A stretch of 64,000 nt of DNA from Pseudomonadota bacterium. Its GTDB lineage: Bacteria > Bdellovibrionota > Bacteriovoracia > Bacteriovoracales > Bacteriovoracaceae. Shown here piece after piece: positions 15,751 through 26,221 of the stretch (position 1 is the stretch's first letter; every line of letters starts with the position of its first letter). The notes beneath the pieces are model-generated. The model saw only the letters and a list, made by a program, of their open reading frames with translations. It searched no databases and was not told where the DNA came from. Made by a program: the position numbers and the translations under genes. The DNA lies in NCBI GenBank assembly GCA_027488375.1, contig JAIYBW010000002.1, forward strand, positions 310,001-374,000, given 5' to 3'.

Positions 15751-16914
15751 TTAGAAAAAGCCCTTAAGAGCTGCCACCATATCAGTTTTCTCCCAAGTAA
15801 AGCCATTTGCAGATGTACGACCAAAATGTCCGTAAGCAGCTGTTTCAGAATAGATTGGCTTAAGAAGATCAAGACGCTGAATGATCGCCTTAGGTCTCAT
15901 ATCGAAAAGCTCATTAATTGCCATGGTTAATTTCTTTTCATCAACTTTAGCTGTGCCAAAAGTATCAATTAAAAGCGACATTGGTTTTGCCACTCCAATC
16001 GCGTAGGCCACTTGAACAAGAGCGCGATCTGCAAGACCAGCGGCTACCACGTTCTTAGCAATATGACGAGCGGCGTAGGCAGCTGAACGATCCACTTTTG
16101 AAGGATCTTTACCAGAGAAGGCACCACCGCCGTGAGCACCATGACCACCGTAAGTATCAACGATAATTTTTCGGCCAGTGAGACCGCAGTCTCCCATTGG
16201 CCCACCGATCACAAAACGACCAGTTGGATTGATGAAGTATTTTGTATTTTTATCAATGAGATGTGCAGGTACAGTTTTCTTAATCACTTCTTCCATAATT
16301 CCTTCCTCAATCTGCTTTTGAGTCATACTCTCAGCGTGTTGAGAAGAAACTACGATAGCATCAATACGAGCTAGTTTGCCGTCGATGTACTGAGCAGTCA
16401 CTTGTGTCTTACCGTCAGCGCGAAGATCTTTGAGAATACCATTATGGCGTACTTCAGCTAATTTTTTGGCCAGCTTGTGAGAAAGATCAATTGTCATCGG
16501 CATATACGAATCTGTTTCATTGATGGCATAACCAAACATGAGACCCTGATCTCCAGCACCTTGATCAAGGAACTTACCCTCACCTTCATTAACTCCCATG
16601 GCAATGTCTTGAGACTGTTTACCAAGAGCGATAGTCACACCACAAGTGTTAGCATCGAAGCCCTTATCAGAGTGATCATAACCAATTTTTTTGATCGTTT
16701 TACGAACTGTTTCGTTAATATCAACATTTGCACCAGTTGTGACTTCACCAGCAACAACAACTAAACCTGTTGTGATTAAAGTTTCACAAGCAACACGTGA
16801 TTTTGGGTCTTGAGCAAGCATAGCATCAAGTACTGCATCAGAGATTTGATCGGCGATCTTATCCGGATGTCCTTCAGTAACAGACTCAGATGTGAACATA
16901 TAATCTTTCAACAT
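15751..16914 (-). CDS. metK: S-adenosylmethionine synthase
   Basis: 387 residues from the ATG at 16914. This start has AAGGAG 7 bases upstream and begins [19 protein letters not shown], as in the family; a longer in-frame start at 17025 would put 37 odd residues in front. MetK joins ATP and methionine to make SAM. The ATP-binding [13 protein letters not shown] and the [12 protein letters not shown] motifs are present, as is the P-loop-like [18 protein letters not shown] segment. No SAM riboswitch is seen in the roughly 110-base leader. A good sigma-70 promoter is present at 16972-17000. Confidence 0.97.
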   Translation of the reverse strand: MLKDYMFTSESVTEGHPDKIADQISDAVLDAMLAQDPKSRVACETLITTGLVVVAGEVTTGANVDINETVRKTIKKIGYDHSDKGFDANTCGVTIALGKQSQDIAMGVNEGEGKFLDQGAGDQGLMFGYAINETDSYMPMTIDLSHKLAKKLAEVRHNGILKDLRADGKTQVTAQYIDGKLARIDAIVVSSQHAESMTQKQIEEGIMEEVIKKTVPAHLIDKNTKYFINPTGRFVIGGPMGDCGLTGRKIIVDTYGGHGAHGGGAFSGKDPSKVDRSAAYAARHIAKNVVAAGLADRALVQVAYAIGVAKPMSLLIDTFGTAKVDEKKLTMAINELFDMRPKAIIQRLDLLKPIYSETAAYGHFGRTSANGFTWEKTDMVAALKGFF

Positions 16915-16971
16915 AGTTTTGCTCCTTGCTGGCAAATTAAAACTAAACAAATAATAAACTAGATGGGCGGA

Positions 16972-17000
16972 TTTATACCCTGAGTAACTTACTTTATCAA
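16972..17000 (-). promoter_or_regulatory. Sigma-70 promoter of metK
   Basis: On the minus strand TTGATA (17000-16995), a 17-base spacer and TATAAA (16977-16972). It lies 58 bases upstream of the metK ATG. Confidence 0.7.
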
Positions 17001-17032
17001 AAACTATTTGGGGATTTTTTGCCAAATAAGAT

Positions 17033-18772
17033 CTATTGCTGAAGCTTGGTAAAATATCGAAAGTAGTGCGGATTGCGGTGGCGATAAAAAATCTTCACTT
17101 TGTTTTTCACTCCCAAAGCGTAATTCTCTCCCCCGATGCGAACAACCTCATAGAGCACACCCATGGGGTCTTTAAAAGAGTATAAATAGGTATAACGTTC
17201 TTGATTAAATTCTTTAAAGAGTTGATCCTGTCCATTGGCCAGAAGACCCGGACGCTGTGGATAGGCTTCATAGTCTTCCCAGATACTATCCATATGAATT
17301 CTACCGATCATACTAGAGCGTGAGAAGTATCTCGTGGCCTTAAAGTCACTGGCCGGATCCTTAAGGACTTGCAAGGCAATTTCAACATTCTGTTGACGCA
17401 ATTTTTTTGCTGCCGGTGCAAGATCAGGACAAAATATCATGGAAACACCACTCATATAGTAATAAGTGAAGGAAAACTCTCCCTGCTTAAATAAGGCATT
17501 AAGCCACTTTTCATTTTGCAAATGAAAATCCGTCGTCAGCTTTTTAATATAGGGATAGACAAACTCCTTACGCCCGATAGAGAGATACTTTGGCTTATCC
17601 AGTCTATTAACAACAACTCGGGCCACATCCATCCGCTCAAGTGCATCATCTCCATCAACCCCACCAACTTCATTCATGAGGATCGTTTCAATCACAAAAA
17701 CTGCTCGAGTGAGTTCAGGTTGGTGTAGCCAATAATTATAGACTTCGGCCTGTTTGGTATAGACAAACTTTTTAAGTTCCTCAGCGGCCCGGTTATGCTC
17801 TTTAATAAGCTCTTTATTCGGTGTTGTTTTAAGACCTTGAACCGTAATAATTTTTTGGTGGTCTTCTCGGGTTAAGCTTTTATAGAAATTAAATGTTTTA
17901 TGAACTCTCTCCTCCCACTCTCCTAAGCGTGCCAGGATCTTCTTCTCACCTCTTTCGATTTCAGATTCAATTTTGGAGAGAACAAACTCAAGATCATAAC
18001 GAGCATCTTCCGTTATATAAAAATCATGCTGCAACAATTCGAAATGAATAGTATCAATTGTCGTGCGGAGATAAATATCTGAACCTGACCTATCTGGATT
18101 ATAGGCCCCATCCTCTAACAATTTTCTGTATAAAAAAGAGTAATTTGCAATCTTAACTGAGGGAACATCTTCTTTTTCACGGAATTCATCATAGATTTTT
18201 CTGTTTTTGAGATGGTCGACCGGATAGCGATAATTTGAGAGGAAAGAAACTTTTTTTATCATTTCCTCATAAGCTGACAAAAGCTTATTTTGTAATTTTA
18301 AAGACTCTTGCCTAGCGGTTACTTTAACTTTCTCATCTGAAGATAGCTCTGTTTTTTTAAGTTCTAATAATCGGTTGAGCAATGAGCGAACATGGGAAGT
18401 CACATTTCTGGAAGGAAGATTATTTTTTTTAATTTTATTTTTTTGAGATTGAATCCATTTTATTTTTTTCTCAAACTCCGGAAGGAGTGTGGTGATTGAT
18501 TCAACATCCACATCATCATTCAGCTCGGGAATCCAATAGCCTTGACCACGATAGGCCTTAAGTGAGGAATCAAAAACTGTCAGGGCCTTTGGTACACAGA
18601 TTCGGCTCCTGAATTTTTCAAAAGAATCCATATAAGTCGCCACATGAGTGGACATATCACCTTTCCACTTCATCGCAGGTGAAGCACAGGAACTAAGCGA
18701 AAAAATAGCTACACAGGTGAAAGTAATTTTACGACTTAAGTTCTTTAACAAAATTCGACTCCCATAAACCAA
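17033..18772 (-). CDS. Lipoprotein with possible SleB-like cell-wall hydrolase domain
   Basis: Up to 579 residues. The N-terminus is a signal with lipobox L-S-S-C. The ATG at 18772 has no ribosome site; a TTG at 18751 (GGGAG 7 bases upstream) gives a cleaner signal, [17 protein letters not shown], and is a good alternative. The middle is long and helical with many Lys/Glu residues. The C-terminal third has a pattern reminiscent of SleB/CwlJ hydrolases: a Glu in an NEVGG context, a [10 protein letters not shown] helix, and a late K-D-P-x-S-D-F-x-A-T-R-Y-F segment. The similarity is weak and the catalytic role unproved. It overlaps the end of mpl, so the two are coupled and a murein role is likely. 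Confidence 0.75.
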   Translation of the reverse strand: MVYGSRILLKNLSRKITFTCVAIFSLSSCASPAMKWKGDMSTHVATYMDSFEKFRSRICVPKALTVFDSSLKAYRGQGYWIPELNDDVDVESITTLLPEFEKKIKWIQSQKNKIKKNNLPSRNVTSHVRSLLNRLLELKKTELSSDEKVKVTARQESLKLQNKLLSAYEEMIKKVSFLSNYRYPVDHLKNRKIYDEFREKEDVPSVKIANYSFLYRKLLEDGAYNPDRSGSDIYLRTTIDTIHFELLQHDFYITEDARYDLEFVLSKIESEIERGEKKILARLGEWEERVHKTFNFYKSLTREDHQKIITVQGLKTTPNKELIKEHNRAAEELKKFVYTKQAEVYNYWLHQPELTRAVFVIETILMNEVGGVDGDDALERMDVARVVVNRLDKPKYLSIGRKEFVYPYIKKLTTDFHLQNEKWLNALFKQGEFSFTYYYMSGVSMIFCPDLAPAAKKLRQQNVEIALQVLKDPASDFKATRYFSRSSMIGRIHMDSIWEDYEAYPQRPGLLANGQDQLFKEFNQERYTYLYSFKDPMGVLYEVVRIGGENYALGVKNKVKIFYRHRNPHYFRYFTKLQQ

Positions 18773-20177
18773 GACATGTTCTATTACTCAGGACAAGCAG
18801 CACAGCTCCTTCCTCAGCAAAATCATCAATCGCTTTCTGCAAATCTTCTAACCGACTAACACAAACTGAGTGTCTGCCTTTTTGATTAATTTCTTTTGAG
18901 AGCAAGTCTGCATCTAGGTCCTTACCATTTAGGGCCGTTGTACTTAATTCCGCCTTTGCAATAATCACCTTGTCTGAAGATGCAAGGGAATCTCTAAATT
19001 CATTTTGAAAAATAGAGCTCCTCGCAGTCGCTGAGATAGGTTCAAAGATGGTAATTATTTTTTTATTTTTAAAACGGGCCCGGATAGCATCCGTCGTCAC
19101 CGTGATAGCTCGAGGATGGTGAGCAAAGTCATCAATCACCGTCATGCCTTTATAACGACCTCTAACCTCTTGACGTCTTTTTACCATTTCTAGCTCTTTG
19201 GAGGCTTTCTGAACATCCTCAACTTTGAAGCCTTCAGAAAGAAGGAAAATGAGACAGCTCGCCAAATTGAGAACATTATGTTGCCCAACAACTGAACTCT
19301 GGAAATGAACTTTTTCACCCTTCCAATTAAGACTAAAGCTAGATCCATTCTCAAAAGTGTTCACATCATGGGGACCAAGCTGGGCATGATCTCCGTACAG
19401 AAACCAATTCTGATCTTTATTTTTTCCATGGTAGTCATGGTAAAGTTTCATGGCCGATGGATAGTCCTCATTAAAAATAAGTGATGATCTCATGCCTGGA
19501 ATCACATGACGAAATTCATCTTCAATTTTTTCAACTGAGGCAAAAATATCAGCATGATCAAATTCAAGAGATGTTAAAATCATATTTTTTAGTTCATACA
19601 ATCTAAACTTTGAAATTTTATGAAAATAAGCTGAGTCATACTCATCTGATTCAATCACAAAATATTTATCCCCTAATTTCGAAGGATCTCTTCCCTCAAT
19701 AATTCCTCCAACAAGATAGCCAGGATTTTGACCTAATTTTTCTAAAAGTTGGGTCATGAAATAGGTCGTTGTTGTTTTTCCATGAGTTCCAGCAATACCA
19801 ACGACATTCTTATCCTTGAGAACAAGAGAACCTAGAGCAGAGGGAAAAGAGGTAAAGGGTACACCTGCACGCTCAATCATCCTTGCTGCTTCGGCTTTAC
19901 CAGAAACTGAATTTCCCACGACAATTAAGTCATATTGTTTGAGGAACTCTTCATTGACTTGTTCTAATTTAAATAAAGGAATACCTGTCGTTTCAAGAAA
20001 TGTACTCATCGGTGGATAAAAAGCTGAGTCGGCTCCATCAACTTGGAAACCTGCCTGTTTAACCAGTACGGCAGCGGGGCCCATACCAGCACCACAAATA
20101 CGATAGAAAAAAACTTTCTTAATTTGTGATCTGCGGGCGATAAGATTTTCTTGTGTGATGAGATTCGTAAGATCCAT
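18729..20177 (-). CDS. mpl: Murein peptide ligase Mpl
   Basis: 482 residues. Mpl attaches the recycled tripeptide L-Ala-gamma-D-Glu-mDAP to UDP-MurNAc. It has the N-terminal Rossmann-like domain (R-I-C-G-A-G-M-G-P-A), the ATP loop GTHGKTTT at 130-137, and the Mpl-specific VIESDEYDSAYFHKISKF segment followed by LEFDHADIF. This signature separates it from MurC. The C-terminal Mur ligase domain contains DDFAHHPRAI. It is followed by the SleB-like lipoprotein and preceded by a serine hydrolase. Confidence 0.95.
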   Translation of the reverse strand: MDLTNLITQENLIARRSQIKKVFFYRICGAGMGPAAVLVKQAGFQVDGADSAFYPPMSTFLETTGIPLFKLEQVNEEFLKQYDLIVVGNSVSGKAEAARMIERAGVPFTSFPSALGSLVLKDKNVVGIAGTHGKTTTTYFMTQLLEKLGQNPGYLVGGIIEGRDPSKLGDKYFVIESDEYDSAYFHKISKFRLYELKNMILTSLEFDHADIFASVEKIEDEFRHVIPGMRSSLIFNEDYPSAMKLYHDYHGKNKDQNWFLYGDHAQLGPHDVNTFENGSSFSLNWKGEKVHFQSSVVGQHNVLNLASCLIFLLSEGFKVEDVQKASKELEMVKRRQEVRGRYKGMTVIDDFAHHPRAITVTTDAIRARFKNKKIITIFEPISATARSSIFQNEFRDSLASSDKVIIAKAELSTTALNGKDLDADLLSKEINQKGRHSVCVSRLEDLQKAIDDFAEEGAVLLVLSNRTCLGLWESNFVKELKS

Positions 20178-20262
20178 AAATATCCCTTTTTCTATATTCT
20201 TCTTTATTCTACCAGAGTGAAAATAGAGTGGGGATTTTTCTAATTTTTTTTAATTACCTGAC

Positions 20263-21177
20263 TTAGATAATAGACTTCCAAACGAGTTCACCAAGTGCCT
20301 TTCGTAAATCATTAAGTCCAGCTTTGTCATACCAAAAATACTTAGTGGCATTGCTAAGAATGACATGACCTCTCATTCTCTCTGGGTCAATCCATATTGA
20401 TGTTCCAGTAAATCCGAGGTGGCCAAAGGTAAGGGGCCCACAGCCACTTCCAGCGAGGGTTTGCTGGGGATTTTGGACTCGATCCCAACCAAATGAAAAG
20501 CGATGTGGATGTGAGACAAGATCAGCTTTTACTTTTTCAATAAATTGAGTTTTATTTTGATAATTTAAAAGAGTTTGGCATAGTCCATGAATAGTAGAAA
20601 AAAGACCAGCATGGGAACAGTAGTCATGGATGACCCAGGCATTAGGGTCATGAACTGTTTTTAGATTGGGTTGACCCTCTCTAAATCCGTATTGGGGAGA
20701 ATTATTCTTGTCTGATAAATCCGTCCAAAAAAGAGTTTCTTGGTCCCAAACTTGCTGGCACATATTTTTTTGATTAATCCCTCTTTTATTTAATTCCAAC
20801 ATGACTCTTAAGGCGGAAAAATCTGAATAAAGCGTCTCACTCTCTGAAATGGGATAACCTAATATTTGCTCTTTCCAATTATCTTTCGCCAAAAGTCCCC
20901 ATGCTGGTAAACCGCCACGGTGATTAAGGCATAATTTCATTTTTTCATCAAATTTTTCAGGGGCGAGAAAGAAGCTTAAAGAATTTGTTAGCGGCTTGGT
21001 GAGGGAGGCCAGATCAAAATAAAGGGAAGAATGATCACGAAATTGGAGCTCTTCCCCAAAATAATCAGCTTCAAATGCTGAAAATTTCATTTCCTTAAAA
21101 TCGACAATACCAAACGCGAAGGCATCGAAGTTTTCAAAAGGCATCAGGGCCTGAATAATTTTTTTATATTTCTCCAT
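20263..21177 (-). CDS. Serine hydrolase of the class C beta-lactamase/PBP fold
   Basis: 304 residues, no signal peptide. The SxxK nucleophile motif is Ser58-Leu-Thr-Lys61, followed by a Tyr117-Ser-Asp119 triad in place of YxN. The third motif region GHLGFTGTSIWIDP is typical of beta-lactamase-family esterases and amidases. It may act as a cytoplasmic esterase or peptidase; a murein-recycling link is suggested only by its position upstream of mpl (85 bases). Confidence 0.85.
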   Translation of the reverse strand: MEKYKKIIQALMPFENFDAFAFGIVDFKEMKFSAFEADYFGEELQFRDHSSLYFDLASLTKPLTNSLSFFLAPEKFDEKMKLCLNHRGGLPAWGLLAKDNWKEQILGYPISESETLYSDFSALRVMLELNKRGINQKNMCQQVWDQETLFWTDLSDKNNSPQYGFREGQPNLKTVHDPNAWVIHDYCSHAGLFSTIHGLCQTLLNYQNKTQFIEKVKADLVSHPHRFSFGWDRVQNPQQTLAGSGCGPLTFGHLGFTGTSIWIDPERMRGHVILSNATKYFWYDKAGLNDLRKALGELVWKSII

Positions 21178-21270
21178 GAACCAAGCTTAAAGGCAAACCT
21201 AGTAAAATTCAATTCTTAGAATTTTACCCGACTATTTCATTTTCTTATCAAGTGCAAGATTTGCTCAGAC

Positions 21271-21299
21271 TTGGTTCAGGAAAAATTATCAATTAAAAT
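21271..21299 (+). promoter_or_regulatory. Sigma-70-like promoter of the 21318 gene
   Basis: TTGGTT (21271-21276), a 17-base spacer and TAAAAT (21294-21299), 18 bases before the ATG. An AAAAGGAG ribosome site follows at about 21304-21311. Confidence 0.6.
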
Positions 21300-21317
21300 T
21301 TATAAAAGGAGTTTTTT

Positions 21318-22127
21318 ATGAAAAAACTAATGACCATTCTTGCCCTCACTTCTCTCCCTCTTTATGCCCAGGATTTTGGAAATCTTGTTCCTCAAGATTT
21401 AGTCTCAATTACCAATCTCAAGTCTGAGATAAAAGATAGAACCCTTAGCCCGGATGTTGATTACAAATCATCTGCAGACAAAGAGGAGTTCAAGTATAAG
21501 GTAAATAATATCAAAACACCTCGAAAAGGTTTTTTCCAAAAATCTCAGTTTAAACTCACTGTAGATAGAGAAGCTGGTAAAGTTTCTAGAATTACAAGCG
21601 TGAACTTTTCAAATGAAGAAAAAGGCTTAAACCAAGAGATGGCCCAAAGTACTTCCCTAACATCAGATGGAAAAGTGTCTTCAAGAACTTTTTGCTCGAA
21701 TCAATTTAAAATTAATTTCCTAGGTCTCAAAAAGAAAAATGATGGCTTCAAATGTGTAACTGTTAATGCTCCAATCTGTGATTATCTGTCTAAAAATAAG
21801 ATTGAAGACGAACTCACAAGTGCCATTAAGCAATGTAGTGATCTTTTGGGTAAACTGGATAAATTTCAAAAAGACCTTCATGGCCTTGCCAAGAAAGACT
21901 ACGCTAAAGATGTTCGTGCTCTAGGAAAAATGCGCGAAAACTTAGGTGATGCGAAGAGTTTTTATGAATTAGAAAATAGTACGCTGAATGATGTTGCAGA
22001 TATCTCTGTGGGCTACTCAAATGCAATTGAGCAGTGTAATTTCCTAAAAGATTCAAATTACTTACCAACTGAAGTGTCTGAGGAACCATCCCATTCAGGC
22101 AAACCAGCGAAATCAAGCAAGCAATAA
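21318..22127 (+). CDS. Secreted protein, unknown function
   Basis: 269 residues with a signal peptide (MKKLMTILALTSLPLYA, then QDF). The mature region has a beta-rich first half and a Lys-rich helical second half with several Cys residues (CSNQF, KCVTVNAPICDY, KQCSD, EQCNF), suggesting disulfides. The C-terminus is a low-complexity Ser/Lys/Pro tail. No family is recognised. It is a single-gene unit with its own promoter and the bidirectional terminator at 22124. Confidence 0.88.
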   Translation: MKKLMTILALTSLPLYAQDFGNLVPQDLVSITNLKSEIKDRTLSPDVDYKSSADKEEFKYKVNNIKTPRKGFFQKSQFKLTVDREAGKVSRITSVNFSNEEKGLNQEMAQSTSLTSDGKVSSRTFCSNQFKINFLGLKKKNDGFKCVTVNAPICDYLSKNKIEDELTSAIKQCSDLLGKLDKFQKDLHGLAKKDYAKDVRALGKMRENLGDAKSFYELENSTLNDVADISVGYSNAIEQCNFLKDSNYLPTEVSEEPSHSGKPAKSSKQ

Positions 22128-22157
22128 AAAAAGCCCTCGTAAGAGGGCTTTTTTTTT
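22124..22157. terminator. Bidirectional intrinsic terminator
   Basis: GCCCTC / GTAA / GAGGGC stem (22133-22148) with an A-run on the left and a T-run on the right. It ends the 21318 gene on the plus strand and ppdK on the minus strand; the ppdK stop lies in its flank. Confidence 0.92.
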
Positions 22158-24810
22158 ACCTTAAGGCTGCTTGGGCCGCTGCTAATCTCGCAATCGGCAC
22201 TCGGAATGGTGAACAACTCACATAATCTAATCCAATTTGGTGACAAAATTCTACGGAAGCAGGCTCACCACCATGCTCTCCACAAATTCCCGCATGAATA
22301 AGAGCATTCGTTTTCTTTCCTTCACTCACGGCATGCTTCATGAGAAAGCCCACACCTTGAGTATCGATTGAAACAAATGGATCTTTTGGATAAATGCCAC
22401 GGGCCGTATAACTTGGTAGAAACTTACCAGCATCATCACGAGATAAACCAAATGTTGTTTGAGTTAAGTCATTCGTACCAAATGAAAAGAACTCAGCTTC
22501 TTTAGCAATCTCTCCGGCCATAATACAAGCTCGTGGAAGCTCAAGCATGGTTCCCATCTTATATTTAATAGTATGATTTTTTTCTTTAAAAACTTTTTCA
22601 ATCTCTGCTTGGCACTCAACTTTAATCGTACTGTATTCTTTCAGTTCTGAGGTTAAAGGGATCATAATCTCAGGGTATACCTTAATCCCTTTTTTATCAG
22701 CTTCGATCGCCGCTTCCACTATCGCTCTCACCTGCATGAGGTAAATCTCAGGATAAGTGATAGCGAGGCGACATCCTCTGTGTCCAAGCATTGGGTTGAA
22801 CTCGTGAAGAGCATCATTGCGCTCTTTAATAGCAGCAACTGTAAGGCCAAGAACAGCGGCCAGTTCTTCTTGGTCTTTATCTTGGTGAGGCAGAAACTCA
22901 TGTAGAGGTGGATCCAAGAGACGAATATTAACCGGAAGGCCATTCATCTCTTGAAAGATTCCTAAAAAATCTGAACGCTGGAATGGGAGTAATTTATCCA
23001 GAGCTTTTTTACGATCTTTTTCATTCTCAGCAAAAATCATTTCACGAACAGCGAGAATTCTCTCTGGCGCAAAAAACATATGCTCGGTTCGGCAGAGTCC
23101 AATTCCTTCAGCACCGAACTCTACAGCAACTTTTGAATCTTCTGGAGTGTCTGCATTAGTTCTGACTTTTAGTCTTCTTGTTTTATCCGCCCACTTCATG
23201 AATGTAGCGAAGTCTGCGGTAATTTTAGCTTCAATCGTTGGAATAATGCCTTCATAAACTTCACCATTGGCACCATCAAAAGTAATGAAATCACCTTCTT
23301 TATAAACCTTGCCTTTAACAGAGAGAGTTTTATTTTTCTCACTAATCACTAAGGCCGTACAACCGGCCACACATGGTTTTCCCATCCCTCTGGCGACCAC
23401 GGCAGCGTGAGAAGTCATCCCACCTCTGGCCGTTAAAATACCTGTTGAAGCCGCCATCCCTCCAATATCTTCTGGAGATGTTTCAGCTCTAACGAGCACA
23501 ACTTTCTTTCCGGCCTTCGCCCATTCCTCAGCATCTTTCGAGCTAAAAACCATGTGTCCTGAAGCCGCTCCTGGAGATGCCGGTAGACCGGTAGCAATCA
23601 CAGTTTTTTTAGCTTTAGGATCAAGACGTGGGTGAAGAAGTTGGTTCAGATCTTCAGGTTGAATTCTTAAGATAGCTTCTTTTTCAGTAATAAGACCTTC
23701 AGCGACGAGATCAACTGCAACCTTGAGGGCCGCATTCACCGTACGTTTGGCATTTCTTGTTTGAAGAATATAGAGTTTATTATTTTCAATCGTAAACTCA
23801 ATATCCTGCATATCTTTATAATGCTTCTCCAGCATTTTATAGTCGTTCACTAGATCGCCGTAAGCTTTTGGCATCACCTCTTCTAGAGTTTTGTGATGTT
23901 TATTCGATTCCATTTTAGAAGCATCATTAATAGGCTGAGGAGTGCGGATACCGGCCACAACGTCTTCACCTTGAGCATTGACTAAAAACTCTCCAAAAAA
24001 TTTCTTCTCACCAGTCGATGGGTCTCGAGTGAAGCAAACACCCGTAGCACAATCATTACCCATGTTTCCAAACACCATGGATTGAATATTAACGGCCGTT
24101 CCCCAGTCATGAGGAATGTTATTCATTTCACGATATTTTGTAGCACGGTTATTATGCCAAGATCCAAAGACCGCAGCGATGGCCTTCCATAGTTGCTCCA
24201 TCGGATCTTGCGGGAACACAATCCCATGATCTTCAAGGAGAACCGCTTTATAAACTTTTACGAGTTCTTCAAGATCAGAAGCTGTAAGTTGAGTATCCTC
24301 ATGAACGCCACGGGCCTCTTTAAGATCTTCCATATTTGCTTCGAGATGAGATGTATTCACACCAAGAACAACATTTGAATACATCTGAATGAAACGACGG
24401 TAAGAATCCCAAGCGAATCGAGGATTATTTGTTTTTTTGGCAAGTCCAAGAACAGCTTTATCATTTAAACCTAAATTAAGGACTGTATCCATCATTCCTG
24501 GCATCGAAGCTCGCGCTCCAGATCGAACAGAAAAAAGAAGAGGATTTTCAACATCACCAAATTTTTTACCAGTTAAACTTTCAACCCAATTTAGGCTCTC
24601 GATCACTTGATCTTTAATCTCTTGGGATATCTGCTTATTGGCCTTGTAGTAATCTAAACAGGCTTCTGTTGTCACAGTAAAACCTGGTGGAACTGCAAGT
24701 TTTAAATTGCACATTTCAGCGAGATTCGCTCCTTTTCCACCTAACAAGGCTTTCATGTCTTTATTGCCGTCAGTAAGATCAGAGGAAAATTTATAAACCC
24801 ACTTTTTCAT
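22156..24810 (-). CDS. ppdK: Pyruvate, phosphate dikinase
   Basis: 884 residues from the ATG at 24810 (GGAGAG just upstream); an in-frame TTG four codons earlier is part of the ribosome-site region. The enzyme interconverts pyruvate/ATP/Pi and PEP/AMP/PPi. The order is an N-terminal nucleotide-binding domain (KALLGGKGANLAEM), a central phosphohistidine domain with GGMTSHAAVVARGMGKP, and a C-terminal PEP/pyruvate barrel ending in the catalytic Cys region YVSCSPFRVPIARLAAAQA. It follows glyS by 15 bases, so the pair is probably one operon. Confidence 0.97.
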   Translation of the reverse strand: MKKWVYKFSSDLTDGNKDMKALLGGKGANLAEMCNLKLAVPPGFTVTTEACLDYYKANKQISQEIKDQVIESLNWVESLTGKKFGDVENPLLFSVRSGARASMPGMMDTVLNLGLNDKAVLGLAKKTNNPRFAWDSYRRFIQMYSNVVLGVNTSHLEANMEDLKEARGVHEDTQLTASDLEELVKVYKAVLLEDHGIVFPQDPMEQLWKAIAAVFGSWHNNRATKYREMNNIPHDWGTAVNIQSMVFGNMGNDCATGVCFTRDPSTGEKKFFGEFLVNAQGEDVVAGIRTPQPINDASKMESNKHHKTLEEVMPKAYGDLVNDYKMLEKHYKDMQDIEFTIENNKLYILQTRNAKRTVNAALKVAVDLVAEGLITEKEAILRIQPEDLNQLLHPRLDPKAKKTVIATGLPASPGAASGHMVFSSKDAEEWAKAGKKVVLVRAETSPEDIGGMAASTGILTARGGMTSHAAVVARGMGKPCVAGCTALVISEKNKTLSVKGKVYKEGDFITFDGANGEVYEGIIPTIEAKITADFATFMKWADKTRRLKVRTNADTPEDSKVAVEFGAEGIGLCRTEHMFFAPERILAVREMIFAENEKDRKKALDKLLPFQRSDFLGIFQEMNGLPVNIRLLDPPLHEFLPHQDKDQEELAAVLGLTVAAIKERNDALHEFNPMLGHRGCRLAITYPEIYLMQVRAIVEAAIEADKKGIKVYPEIMIPLTSELKEYSTIKVECQAEIEKVFKEKNHTIKYKMGTMLELPRACIMAGEIAKEAEFFSFGTNDLTQTTFGLSRDDAGKFLPSYTARGIYPKDPFVSIDTQGVGFLMKHAVSEGKKTNALIHAGICGEHGGEPASVEFCHQIGLDYVSCSPFRVPIARLAAAQAALR

Positions 24811-24825
24811 AACTCTCTCCAAAGC

Positions 24826-26145
24826 TTATAAGGAAAATTTTTCTTTCAAATAAGATTTCACTTTATCCAAAGCGACTCTTTCTTGAACCATCGTGTCTCT
24901 ATCACGAACAGTCACAGCCTGATCAGTTAACGTATCAAAATCAACTGTAATACAAGCAGGAGTTCCAATCTCATCCTGGCGACGGTAACGTTTACCAATT
25001 GAGCCAGATGTGTCGTACTCACACTTGAAATCTTTCTGAAGTTCACGCAGGAGTGCAGTCGCTGGGCCTTCAAGATCTGGCTTTTTCATAAGAGGCATAA
25101 TAGCGGCTTTAATCGGAGCGAGTGATGGTTTAAATCTCATCACGACTCTTTCTTTTTCTGCATCACCTGGGAATTCCGTTCTGTAAGCATCACTCATAAC
25201 CGCGAGCATACAGCGGTCACATCCAACAGACGTCTCAAGAACGTATGGAAGATATTTTTTATTTCCATCGATTTGATCAACATAATTAAGATTTTTCTTT
25301 GAAAATTCTTGATGCATTTTTAAATCAAAATCTGTTCGAGAGTGAATGCCTTCCATTTCTCCCCAGCCATGAGCAAATTCATACTCAATATCAAAAGCTG
25401 CATCTGCATAATGAGCAAGAGATTCATGTTTTTTAAATTGGAGCTTTTCTTTTCTCAATCCATTTGAAAGATGCCAATTCCATCGAACTTCTTTCCACAT
25501 TTCCATGGCTTCAGCTTGAGTTCCTGGTTTAATGAAGTATTGCATCTCCATTTGTTCAAACTCACGGGTTCTGAAAATGAAGTTCCCTGGAGTAATTTCA
25601 TTTCTAAAAGCTTTACCAATCTGAGCAATTCCGAAGGGAAGTTTTCTTCTCATCGTGGTCTGCACGTTATTAAAATTTACAAATATACCTTGAGCCGTTT
25701 CAGGGCGCAGATAAACCATTGCTGAAGAATCTTCCACTGGCCCCATTTGAGTCTTAAACATCAGGTTAAAATTTCTTGGTTCAGTGAAAGAATTTTTTGA
25801 TCCACAAGTCGGGCACGGAGCATTTAGGTCAATATTGTCAGCACGAAAGCGGCCTTTACATTCTTTACAGTCCACCATGGGATCAGTGAAGTTATCTACG
25901 TGACCTGAAGCTTTCCAAACAGTCGGATGCATAAGAATAGCAGCATCTACTCCATCCACATCATCTCTAAAAGTCATGGCTCTCCACCAAGAATTTTTAA
26001 TATTGTTTTTGAGTTCAACACCTAAGGGTCCCATATCCCAACAGGAACCAAGGCCTCCATAAATTTCAGAACTTTGAAAAATAAATCCGCGATGTTTTGA
26101 GTGAGATACTAAGTCCGCCATAGACTTGAGATTTTCTTCTGACAC
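24826..26145 (-). CDS. glyS: Glycyl-tRNA synthetase, homodimeric type
   Basis: 439 residues, the short alpha2 glycine-tRNA ligase. The start is GTG at 26145 with AGGAGAG 5 bases upstream. Class II motifs include the N-terminal [12 protein letters not shown], motif 2 around [22 protein letters not shown], and motif 3 near the C-terminal domain. A zinc-type Cys set (CKEC...CPTC) is visible near residues 92-116. The C-terminal anticodon-binding domain carries the [19 protein letters not shown] segment. Confidence 0.96.
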   Translation of the reverse strand: MSEENLKSMADLVSHSKHRGFIFQSSEIYGGLGSCWDMGPLGVELKNNIKNSWWRAMTFRDDVDGVDAAILMHPTVWKASGHVDNFTDPMVDCKECKGRFRADNIDLNAPCPTCGSKNSFTEPRNFNLMFKTQMGPVEDSSAMVYLRPETAQGIFVNFNNVQTTMRRKLPFGIAQIGKAFRNEITPGNFIFRTREFEQMEMQYFIKPGTQAEAMEMWKEVRWNWHLSNGLRKEKLQFKKHESLAHYADAAFDIEYEFAHGWGEMEGIHSRTDFDLKMHQEFSKKNLNYVDQIDGNKKYLPYVLETSVGCDRCMLAVMSDAYRTEFPGDAEKERVVMRFKPSLAPIKAAIMPLMKKPDLEGPATALLRELQKDFKCEYDTSGSIGKRYRRQDEIGTPACITVDFDTLTDQAVTVRDRDTMVQERVALDKVKSYLKEKFSL

Positions 26146-26221
26146 AATGCTCTCCTGATGATGAAAATAGACCCAAAAGTTTTATCATAAGAGAGCCGAA
26201 GAGGTCTATGTGAGGGATACA

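Noticed and set aside
16915..17032. SAM riboswitch before metK
   Set aside because: The leader has a promoter but no sequence resembling any SAM aptamer core I can recognise.
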